A DNA stretch of 64,000 nt from Betaproteobacteria bacterium Ga0077526 (GTDB taxonomy: Bacteria > Pseudomonadota > Gammaproteobacteria > Burkholderiales > Ga0077523): the NCBI GenBank assembly GCA_001464765.1, contig LNDV01000030.1, positions 1 through 64,000 of the forward strand, given 5' to 3'. This document shows positions 16,380-23,444 of this stretch, piece after piece. The notes beneath the pieces are model-generated. The model ran no database searches. It worked only from the letters and a program-made list of their open reading frames with translations, and was not told where the DNA came from. A program made the position numbers and the translations under genes. Within the stretch, counting starts at the first letter, position 1. Every line of letters begins with the position of its first letter.

Positions 16380-17462
16380 TCACCAGTCGCTGCTAAAGCC
16401 CCGGATGATCACGCCGCCGGATTTCTCGTCGTGCTCGAGCGTCAGCAGCTTGCGCGCTTCGGCCTCGTCGAGCAGGCGGGAGAAGGAACTGAAGCCGTAG
16501 TAGTTCTCGTTGAAGCCCGGGCGCCGGCGCTTCAGCGCCTGCTTCACCATGGAGCCCCAGATCTTGTCCTCCGAGCCGCGCTCCGCGGCCATGGCCTCGA
16601 TCGTCTCCATGACCAGTTCGATCGCTTCGGATTTCTTCTGGTCTTCGGTCTTCACGAAGCCTTCGGCGACGTTGCCGTTGACCGGCTCGGCCTCGACTAC
16701 GGGTTCCGGCGCGGGCTGCGCCTCTGCCGCCTCCGCTGCAGCGGCTGCCGCCGCGGCGGCCTTGCTGCCCCGTCTCGGACGGGCAGCAGGCTTGCGCTTG
16801 CCCTTCTCGGCAGGCGCCTTCTCCTCGGCAGGCTTCTCCTCGGGGGCGGCGGCGATCTCGACGACCGGCGGCTCTTCCACTGCCACTGGCATCGGTGCCG
16901 GTGCCATCGGGACTTCCGCGACGGATTCCCGGTTCGTCGACCCGTTCGATCGGGTGCCGGACTTCGGGCGCGCGGAAGCGCGCTTGGGCTTCGCGCGGAC
17001 GAGGTCGTCGTAGTAGATGAACTCGTCGCAGTTGGCGATGAGCAGATCGGACGTGGACTTCTTCACGCCGACGCCGATCACCGTCTTGTTGTTCTCGCGC
17101 AGCTTCGACACCAGCGGCGAGAAGTCGGAGTCGCCGGTGATGAGGACGAAGGTGTCGACGTGCGACTTGGTGTAGCAGAGGTCCAGGGCGTCCACCACCA
17201 TGCGGATGTCGGCGGAATTCTTGCCGGACTGCCGCACGTGGGGGATCTCGATCAGTTCGAACGAGGCCTCGTGCATGGAGGCCTTGAAGCCCTTGTAGCG
17301 TTCCCAGTCGCAGTACGCCTTCTTGACGACGATGCTGCCCTTCAGCAGCAGCCGCTCCAGGATCATCTTGATGTCGAACTTCTCGTACTTCGCGTCGCGC
17401 ACGCCCAGGGCGACGTTCTCGAAGTCGCAGAACAGCGCCATGCTTGTGGTTTCTTGAGCCAT
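16380..17462 (-). CDS. NYN-domain (LabA/PIN-like) ribonuclease with C-terminal LOTUS domain
   Basis: A 360-residue protein. Residues about 7-150 are a NYN domain with the expected acidic residues: Asp13 in FCDFENV, Asp85 in NSADIRMVVDALD, and Asp111/Asp113 in ITGDSDFSPL. A linker of about 120 residues rich in Ala, Pro, Glu and Lys follows. Residues from about 275 form an OST-HTH/LOTUS domain (AIELVMETIEAM to KLLTLEHD). NYN domains are metal-dependent RNases and LOTUS domains bind RNA, so an RNA-directed nuclease is likely. ATG at 17462 has a GAGGGAG site; a second Met at codon 8 is possible. The MFS gene ends 10 bp upstream. Confidence 0.85.
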   Translation of the reverse strand: MAQETTSMALFCDFENVALGVRDAKYEKFDIKMILERLLLKGSIVVKKAYCDWERYKGFKASMHEASFELIEIPHVRQSGKNSADIRMVVDALDLCYTKSHVDTFVLITGDSDFSPLVSKLRENNKTVIGVGVKKSTSDLLIANCDEFIYYDDLVRAKPKRASARPKSGTRSNGSTNRESVAEVPMAPAPMPVAVEEPPVVEIAAAPEEKPAEEKAPAEKGKRKPAARPRRGSKAAAAAAAAAEAAEAQPAPEPVVEAEPVNGNVAEGFVKTEDQKKSEAIELVMETIEAMAAERGSEDKIWGSMVKQALKRRRPGFNENYYGFSSFSRLLDEAEARKLLTLEHDEKSGGVIIRGFSSDW

Positions 17463-17472
17463 GCTCCCTCTC

Positions 17473-18714
17473 TCAGGTGGTGGCCAGACGGCGGGCCGTG
17501 CGTTGGCCTACGCCGACGGCGGTGATCAGGGCCGCAGCCTGGAACACGCCGACCAGCACGAACACCCAGCCGGGATGGTGGGCGTCCATCAGCGCGCCGA
17601 ACAGGAAGGGCGCGACCGATATGCCGATGTCCAGGCCGGAGTAGACCACGCCGTAGACCCGGCCGGTGGCATTGCGTGGTGCGGCGGCGCGGACCAGCAG
17701 GTCCCGCGAGGGGCCGGCGACCCCGGACGAGAAGCCCATGACCGCGATCGGCAGCCAGACGAGCATCCCCGGCGTGAGGCCGGCGCCCAGCGCCACGGCA
17801 CAGCTGGCGCCTATCAGGAAGGCGACGGCGATGACCCGCTCGTGGTGCTGCGATCGCGCCGCGATGAAGCCGCCGATGACCATGCCGGCGGCGCTGAAGA
17901 TCATGAATACCGTGATCGCCGCGCTCGCGATGGTCAGCGGGGTTTCGTACAGTTCGTGGAGTGCGGCCGGCGCAAACACCTGCACGCCCGACAGCGACAT
18001 GGCCGTGATCATGAAGAAGGCGAAGCACATCCAGACCGCGGGCAGCCGCATGAAGCCGAGGGCGTTCCCGGGATTCGCGGCGGACTGGCGGGCGGCGTGG
18101 GCGGTGCGTTCGGCCTTCGTCATCGGCTCCAGGATCTTCCGCCGAGCGATCAGGAGAGCCAGCACGATGCACGGGATCACGGCGGCGCAGTAGAGCGCCG
18201 TGCGCCAGTCGAAGGCTGTCGTGAGACCCACGAGGAACAGCGGCGCCGTTGCCCAGCCGGCATTGCCGGCGATGCCGTGCATGCTGAACGCGTGCGCGAC
18301 GCGACCCGGACTTACCCGCCGGTTGAGCAGCGTGAAGTCCGCCGGGTGGAACACGGAATTTCCCAGGCCGGCGACGGCAGCCCCCGCCAGAAGCATCGGG
18401 TAGCCGGCGGCATTGGCCAGCACGAGCGCCGACAGGCCGCAGCAGCCGATCCCCGCCAGCAGCACCGGATAGGCGCCCACCCGGTCCACCACGAAGCCGG
18501 CCAGCGCCTGTCCGGTACCCGAGACGATGAAGAACACGGTCATGACGAAGCCGAGTTCCGCATAGGACAGACCGAACTCGACCTTGAGCCACGGAAAGAG
18601 CGGCGCGAGGATCAGGTGGAAGAAATGGGAGGTGGCGTGGGCCGCCCCGACGAGGCCGATCACCTGGGTGTCGTGCCGGAAGGCGTCGGGGGCGGATGCG
18701 ACGGACGATGTCAT
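17473..18714 (-). CDS. MFS transporter
   Basis: A 413-residue integral membrane protein with about 12 hydrophobic spans and the two-halved layout of the major facilitator superfamily. GLVGAAHATSHFFHLILAPL forms the first span, with a GxxxDRxG-like loop (GFVVDRVGAYPVLL) between spans 2 and 3, the MFS signature. A cytoplasmic loop rich in Arg/Lys/Ala lies near residue 195. It points the same way as the NYN and transketolase genes and could be co-transcribed. The substrate is not predictable; uptake of a small organic acid for the nearby catabolic genes is a guess. Confidence 0.85.
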   Translation of the reverse strand: MTSSVASAPDAFRHDTQVIGLVGAAHATSHFFHLILAPLFPWLKVEFGLSYAELGFVMTVFFIVSGTGQALAGFVVDRVGAYPVLLAGIGCCGLSALVLANAAGYPMLLAGAAVAGLGNSVFHPADFTLLNRRVSPGRVAHAFSMHGIAGNAGWATAPLFLVGLTTAFDWRTALYCAAVIPCIVLALLIARRKILEPMTKAERTAHAARQSAANPGNALGFMRLPAVWMCFAFFMITAMSLSGVQVFAPAALHELYETPLTIASAAITVFMIFSAAGMVIGGFIAARSQHHERVIAVAFLIGASCAVALGAGLTPGMLVWLPIAVMGFSSGVAGPSRDLLVRAAAPRNATGRVYGVVYSGLDIGISVAPFLFGALMDAHHPGWVFVLVGVFQAAALITAVGVGQRTARRLATT

Positions 18715-19063
18715 GGAGCGCAGCCGACAGCAAAGCGCCCGAGTATACGCCCCGGACCGCGCCGCCCCACGACGGTGCCGGTCGTGGTCGTTGTGCCCCC
18801 CCCATAGCGATGCCGTGGCGGCGGAGATCGGGCTTTGGACAGGCAGTCGGCCGGAAACCGCCTCCCCGGAAGGCGTGCTGCGCTTGGGGAACGATGTCTG
18901 CTTAGGAAAACTTGATCTCGATCCCTCGAAGAAACGAATTTACTTCCCAAGAGGGGGGCGACAGACTTTCGCCAGAGTCACAGGCAGTGTCCGGCAGCAG
19001 GCAACCCGGCGCGCGCCGGACCTTCCTTCAACTGCCGGCAGAGCCCGGTCCCGGGAGCAGCCA
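18715..19063. other. 349 bp divergent intergenic region
   Basis: It lies between the leftward MFS gene and the rightward flavin reductase gene and must hold promoters for both. It contains a run of eight C residues near 18,797-18,804 and a locally AT-richer stretch near 18,905-18,950 with AACTTGATC and GAATTTACTT. No hexamer pair with good spacing was found. Frames running through it lack family features. Confidence 0.5.
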
Positions 19064-19621
19064 ATGAGTCCTGTCGCCGTCCGTGAACGTCTGGTTGCCG
19101 CCGCGCCGCCCCGGGTCGCCGCCGCCCGCCCTGTTTCCAAGGACGAATTCGTCGGCGCCATGGGGCGCGCGGTCACCGGCGTGTGGATCCTCTCCACCGA
19201 TGGTCCGCGGGGCCGAATCGCGCTCACGGTGAGCGCGGTTTCTTCGGTGTCCGCCGAACCGCCCCTCGTGCTGGTCTGCGTCAATCGCAAGAGCCAGGCG
19301 CGCGACGCGGTCCTGGAATCCGGCGTGTTCGCTCTGAGCCTCCTGACGGATGAACAGGCGTCGCTCGCAGACGTGTTCGCGGGCCGGCCCGCCGAGGGCG
19401 AGCCCTTCGATTTCGAGCAAGCCGAGTGGACGACCGCCATCACCGGCGCGCCCCTGCTGGTCCACGGCGCGGTGAGCTTCGATTGCGTGCTCACCTCGAG
19501 CGTCGAGGCTGGCACCCACACCATCTTCATCGGCTCGGTGGTCTCCACCGCCCGAGCCGAGCACGCTCCGCTCGCCTACACGGACCGCCGCTACGCCCGC
19601 GCGGTCCTGCTCGGTCAGTGA
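19064..19621 (+). CDS. Flavin reductase component (HpaC/RutF-like)
   Basis: A 185-residue flavin reductase. Residues from about 28 (KDEFVGAMGRAVTGVWILSTDG) match the flavin-reductase-like split barrel, with TVSAVSSVSAEPPLVLVCVN near 55 contacting FMN/FAD and a terminal YTDRRYARAVLL. ATG at 19064 has a GGGAG site; the upstream extension to 18,584 is not convincing. It lies 31 bp before the HpaB-type gene, so the two form a two-component monooxygenase in which this protein supplies reduced flavin. The N-terminal 25 residues are Ala/Arg/Val-rich and not conserved. Confidence 0.88.
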   Translation: MSPVAVRERLVAAAPPRVAAARPVSKDEFVGAMGRAVTGVWILSTDGPRGRIALTVSAVSSVSAEPPLVLVCVNRKSQARDAVLESGVFALSLLTDEQASLADVFAGRPAEGEPFDFEQAEWTTAITGAPLLVHGAVSFDCVLTSSVEAGTHTIFIGSVVSTARAEHAPLAYTDRRYARAVLLGQ

Positions 19622-19652
19622 CACTCCAACCGACTTCGAGGAACCCTGCACC

Positions 19653-21140
19653 ATGATCCGAACCGGTCAGCAGTACATCGACAGCATCCGCGACGGGCGG
19701 ATGGTCTACGTGAATGGCGAACGCGTTCGCGACGTCCCCTCGCATCCGATGTTCAAGCCGCTCGTGGACATCCGCGCCCGCATCTACGACATGCAGCACG
19801 AGGCCGCCACGCGCGATGTCATGGCCTATCGCGACTCCGTCACGGGAGAGACCTGTGCGGTGGGCAACAAGCTGCCCTACACGCAGGAAGACTGGCACGC
19901 CAAACGTCGCGCCACCGAGACGGTGCTGGACGAAGTGGGCGGCGTGGTGACGCGTGTGGGTGACGAGACCGTCGGCGAGATGTGGTCGCTGTACGACGGC
20001 CAGGACGTGCTGAACGAGGTGGACCCGCAGTTCTCCGCCAACATCAAGCGTCACATCGACCGCACCATCCAGGCGGACCCGTTCCATGTGTCGGCGAACA
20101 CCGACCCCAAGGGCGACCGCTCCAAGCGCCCGCAGGAGCAGGACCCCGACATGCTCCTCCACGTGGTGAAGGAGACCGACGCCGGCATCGTCGTGCGCGG
20201 CGCCAAGTACGAGACCGCGGCGGCCTATGCGAACCAGGCGTTCACCAAGCCCACCATCGCCAACTGGGGCGACTCGCAGCTCTCCGACTACGCGGTAGGC
20301 TTCATCTGCGATCTGGGCTCGCCCAACCTCAAGTTCATCTGCCGCACGGGATTCGCGGGCCGCGCGCCGGTCGAGGACTACCCGCTGTCGAACAAGTTCG
20401 ACGAGGTCGACACGCTCGTCATCTTCGACGACGTGCTGATCCCTTGGGAGAACGTGCTGTTCTACCGGCACACCAAGGCGGCTACGTTCATCCGCGCCAC
20501 GCTGCATCGCTACAGCGCGTTTGCCTTCACGCAGCGCAACCTCAAGCTGGCCGACATGATGATCGGGGCCGCGCTGCTCAACGCGCGCCAGACCGGCCTC
20601 GACAAGCAGCAGGCGGTGCAGGAGAAGCTCGCGACGCTGGCCGTGTACCGGGAAGGCATCAACGCGCACCTCACCGCTGCCATTGCCACGGCGGAGCGGA
20701 GCCCGGCCGGCCTGCTCATGCCGAACCAGTCGCTGCTCTTCACAGGGCGCGTGCTGGCCTGTTCGCAACTGCACGAGATGATGCACATCGCGCGGGAACT
20801 ATGCGGCGGGCAGATCTGCGTGACACCGGACGCCGCGGCGTTCCGCCACCCCGAGACGGCCCCGTGGCTCGAGAAGTTCTACTCGGTCAACGACAACTGG
20901 AAGGCCGACGACCGCCGCAAGCTGCTGGCTTTCGCGCGGGACCTGCTGAATTCCGATTACGCGGGGCACCGTCTCACGTTCCAGCTGTTCGCGCAGTCGC
21001 CGCCCTTTGCGCATCTCGCGGCGGTGTACCGCAACTTCGACTGGGATGCCACGGCCGAGACCGTCGTGAAGTCCGCGAGCCTGTCGGAGAATGTGCTGGG
21101 CCGTGCGCCCGCGCCCAACAGCAGCAAGGCGCCCGCATGA
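19653..21140 (+). CDS. 4-hydroxyphenylacetate 3-hydroxylase (HpaB) family monooxygenase
   Basis: A 495-residue oxygenase component. It opens with RTGQQYIDSIRDGRMVYVNG, the standard HpaB N-terminus, and has an acyl-CoA-dehydrogenase-like fold with IANWGDSQLSDYA near 205, DEVDTLVIFDDVLIPWENV near 250 and a helical C-terminal domain. Family members use reduced FAD and O2 to hydroxylate phenols, chlorophenols or heterocycles such as pyrrole-2-carboxylate. The flavin reductase gene is just upstream and a RidA gene overlaps by 4 bp. With RidA and other nitrogen-handling genes next to it, a nitrogen-containing ring substrate is as likely as a phenol. Confidence 0.87.
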   Translation: MIRTGQQYIDSIRDGRMVYVNGERVRDVPSHPMFKPLVDIRARIYDMQHEAATRDVMAYRDSVTGETCAVGNKLPYTQEDWHAKRRATETVLDEVGGVVTRVGDETVGEMWSLYDGQDVLNEVDPQFSANIKRHIDRTIQADPFHVSANTDPKGDRSKRPQEQDPDMLLHVVKETDAGIVVRGAKYETAAAYANQAFTKPTIANWGDSQLSDYAVGFICDLGSPNLKFICRTGFAGRAPVEDYPLSNKFDEVDTLVIFDDVLIPWENVLFYRHTKAATFIRATLHRYSAFAFTQRNLKLADMMIGAALLNARQTGLDKQQAVQEKLATLAVYREGINAHLTAAIATAERSPAGLLMPNQSLLFTGRVLACSQLHEMMHIARELCGGQICVTPDAAAFRHPETAPWLEKFYSVNDNWKADDRRKLLAFARDLLNSDYAGHRLTFQLFAQSPPFAHLAAVYRNFDWDATAETVVKSASLSENVLGRAPAPNSSKAPA

Positions 21141-21568
21141 CCACCCACCGCCGCATTCGCCAGTTCAACACTCGCGACACGTATCCCGAGCAGAAGCTCG
21201 ACAACGATCTGTGCCAGGTGGTCGTAGCGCGCGGCACCATGGTGTTCGTGCGCGGGCAGGTCGGGCAGGATCTCGACACCGCCGTGAACGTCGGCATCGG
21301 CGATGCGGCCGCCCAGGCAGATCAGGCGATGCGCAACATCCAGCAGCTGCTGGAGGAAGCCGGCAGCCACCTCGACCACATCTGCAAGATCACCATCTAC
21401 CTGATCGATCCCCGCTACCGCGAGAGCGTGTACCGCACCGTCGGCCGGTGGCTGAAGGGCGTGTTCCCGGTGTCCACGGGAATCGTCGTGTCGGCGCTCG
21501 CCCGGCCGGAGTGGCTGGTGGAGATCGACGTCACTGCGGTCATTCCGGACGACGGGGCCAGGCCGTGA
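21137..21568 (+). CDS. RidA/YjgF/YER057c-family protein
   Basis: A 143-residue Rid-family protein. It has MVFVRGQVGQDLD near residue 36, ADQAMRNIQQLLEEAGSHLDHICKITIYL near 68-96, and a C-terminal EWLVEIDVTAVIPD close to the EVIAVA segment of canonical RidA. Classic RidA has an arginine near residue 105 for enamine/imine hydrolysis; here ALARPEWLVEID places an arginine there. It is coupled to the HpaB gene by ATGA and to the next gene by GTGA. Rid proteins clear reactive enamines or act as dedicated hydrolases (RutC in uracil degradation), so it probably handles an unstable nitrogenous product. Confidence 0.85.
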   Translation: MTTHRRIRQFNTRDTYPEQKLDNDLCQVVVARGTMVFVRGQVGQDLDTAVNVGIGDAAAQADQAMRNIQQLLEEAGSHLDHICKITIYLIDPRYRESVYRTVGRWLKGVFPVSTGIVVSALARPEWLVEIDVTAVIPDDGARP

Positions 21569-22242
21569 CGTTCTCCCTGGTGGCGCGCTGCGCGAAGACC
21601 GGCATGTTCGGCATGGCGGTGTCCTCGTCCAGCCCGGCGGTTGCGGCGCGCTGCGCCCACGCGCGGGCAGGGGCGGGCGCGGTCGGCACGCAGAACATCA
21701 CGGATCCGACACTCGGTCCAAAGGGACTCGACCTACTCGCGAGCGGCCTGTCGGCCGACCAGGCGCTGTCGCAGTTGCAGTCGCTCGCAGCGCACGTGGA
21801 GTACCGTCAGCTCATCCTGATCGATGCCCAAGGCGGGACAGCCGTGTTCTCCGGAAAGTACACGCTGGGCACGCATGCATCGGCGCAGGGAACGGATGTC
21901 GCGGCAGCCGGCAATCTGCTGAGCGGTCCCGGCGTGCCGGCCGCGATCGTCAAGGCGTTCGAGGCCACCGCGGACCGGGATCTGGGCGACAGGCTGATGG
22001 CGGCCATGCGCGCCGGCGTCGAAGCCGGCGGCGAGGCAGGGCCGGTGCATTCGGCCGGGATGCTGATCGTCGACCGGGTGGCGTGGCCCATCGCCGATCT
22101 TCGCGTCGACTGGACCGAAGGCGATCCGATCGCCGAACTCGATGCGCTCTGGCGGCTGTGGAAGCCGCAGATGCACGACTACGTCGCGCGGGCACTCGAG
22201 CCTTCCAAGGCGCCGGCGTACGGCGTGCCCGGCGATCCATGA
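21565..22242 (+). CDS. DUF1028 family protein (Ntn-hydrolase-like)
   Basis: A 225-residue protein starting at GTG 21565, which overlaps the RidA stop (GTGA). The start FSLVARCAKTGMFGMAVSSSSPAV and the following ARAGAGAVGTQNITDPTLGPKGLDLL are diagnostic of DUF1028. LIDAQGGTAVFSGKYTLG lies near residue 90, with GNLLSGPGVPAAIV further on. The family has an Ntn-hydrolase-like fold and is suspected of amide hydrolysis, without firm biochemistry. It is the last gene of the flavin reductase/HpaB/RidA set and is followed by REP elements. A role in cleaving an amide or lactam intermediate is plausible. Confidence 0.85.
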   Translation: MTFSLVARCAKTGMFGMAVSSSSPAVAARCAHARAGAGAVGTQNITDPTLGPKGLDLLASGLSADQALSQLQSLAAHVEYRQLILIDAQGGTAVFSGKYTLGTHASAQGTDVAAAGNLLSGPGVPAAIVKAFEATADRDLGDRLMAAMRAGVEAGGEAGPVHSAGMLIVDRVAWPIADLRVDWTEGDPIAELDALWRLWKPQMHDYVARALEPSKAPAYGVPGDP

Positions 22243-22290
22243 TGCGTCCGGCGCAGCGCATCGCGTGCTTGCCTTGCGGTTTGCGCCGCG

Positions 22291-22424
22291 CCCCGGATTG
22301 CGCTCCGCTCCATCCGGGCTACGACACCGTAGCCCGGACGAGGCCGATATCGGCCGACTCCGGGAAGCCGCGGAAACGACGCGCTCCCGTAGCCCGGACG
22401 AGGCCCGCCCGGGCCGACTCCGGG
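22291..22424. repeat. Three GTAG-type REP elements
   Basis: A reverse variant at 22291-22322 (CCCCGGATTGCGC to CCGGGCTAC) and two forward copies at 22329-22364 and 22389-22424 (GTAGCCCGGACGAGG to GACTCCGGGA). The inner palindromes differ: CCGATATCGG in one and CCCGCCCGGG in the other. They occupy most of the gap between the DUF1028 gene and the LysR gene. Confidence 0.8.
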
Positions 22425-22501
22425 AAGCCCCGCCGCCAATCCTCCCGCTGACGCCCGTGCTACCCTCGACCGCACGAGAATCCAGCGCGGAAGCCTCCCG
22501 C

Positions 22502-23425
22502 ATGCGCTTCACGCTTCGCCAGCTCGAATACTTCGTCGCCGCCGGCGAGACCGGCAGCGTCCGCATGGCGTCGGAACGGGTGAAGATTTCCCAGCCGTCC
22601 GTCTCCGCGGCGATCGCCCACCTGGAAGAAGTCTTCGGTGTGCAACTGTTCGTGCGCCATCACGCGCAGGGACTGTCGCTCACGCAGGCTGGTGAGCGTC
22701 TCCTGCGAGAGGCCCGTTCGCTGCTCGCGCATGCCGACGATATCTCCGCCATCGCAGGAGAACTCGCGGACGGACTGGCCGGCAGCATCGCCATCGGTTT
22801 CCTCGTCACGCTCGCACCGATGCTCATCCCGGAGGTCACGCGAGGATTCGCCGCCACGCACGACCGCGTGCAGATGGAAGTCGTCGAAGACCACCACGCG
22901 GGGCTGATGGAAGGGCTGCGGCACGGCAAGCTGTCCGCGGCGCTCACCTACGATCTCGATGTCCCGCCCGAAGTCGCCTTCGAGCGTCTGGTGTCGCTGC
23001 CGCCCTATGTGCTGCTCCCGGCCGATCATCCGCTCGCGCAGCGTGACCAGCTCTCGCTCGCCGAACTTGCCGACGAACCCTATGTGATGCTCGACCTGCC
23101 GCAGAGCCGCGAGTACTTCCTCGGCCTGTTCATGCAGGCCGATGTCACGCCGAAGGTGGTGGCGCGCTCAGCGCATACCGACGTGCTGCGCTCGCTTGTC
23201 GCATCGGGCCATGGTTTCGGCCTCGCCAATGTGCGGCCGCGCAACCGCGCTGCGCTGGATGGGCAACCGCTTGCCTACGTTCCCCTCGACAGCCGCTACC
23301 GCCCGATGGTGCTGGGCATCGCGACGGCCCGCGCGCCGCGTACGCCCCGGGTCGTCACGGCCTTCCAGGCGTTCTGCCGCGAGACCTTCTCGCGCGACGG
23401 CATCCCGGGCATGGCGGACCTCTGA
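22502..23425 (+). CDS. LysR-family transcriptional regulator
   Basis: A 307-residue LysR protein starting MRFTLRQLEYFVAAGETGSV, the usual helix-turn-helix entry, with RVKISQPSVSAAIAHLEEVFGVQLF in the recognition helix region. The effector domain holds GSIAIGFLVTLAPMLIPEV near 97 and a C-terminal half resembling regulators of aromatic catabolism. Upstream frames to 22,142 are shadows through REP elements. It stands between the monooxygenase set and the amine-dehydrogenase-like/M20 pair, all on the same strand, so it is the best candidate to control the whole island. Confidence 0.88.
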   Translation: MRFTLRQLEYFVAAGETGSVRMASERVKISQPSVSAAIAHLEEVFGVQLFVRHHAQGLSLTQAGERLLREARSLLAHADDISAIAGELADGLAGSIAIGFLVTLAPMLIPEVTRGFAATHDRVQMEVVEDHHAGLMEGLRHGKLSAALTYDLDVPPEVAFERLVSLPPYVLLPADHPLAQRDQLSLAELADEPYVMLDLPQSREYFLGLFMQADVTPKVVARSAHTDVLRSLVASGHGFGLANVRPRNRAALDGQPLAYVPLDSRYRPMVLGIATARAPRTPRVVTAFQAFCRETFSRDGIPGMADL

Positions 23426-23444
23426 CCGACGTTTCCTGACTGCC

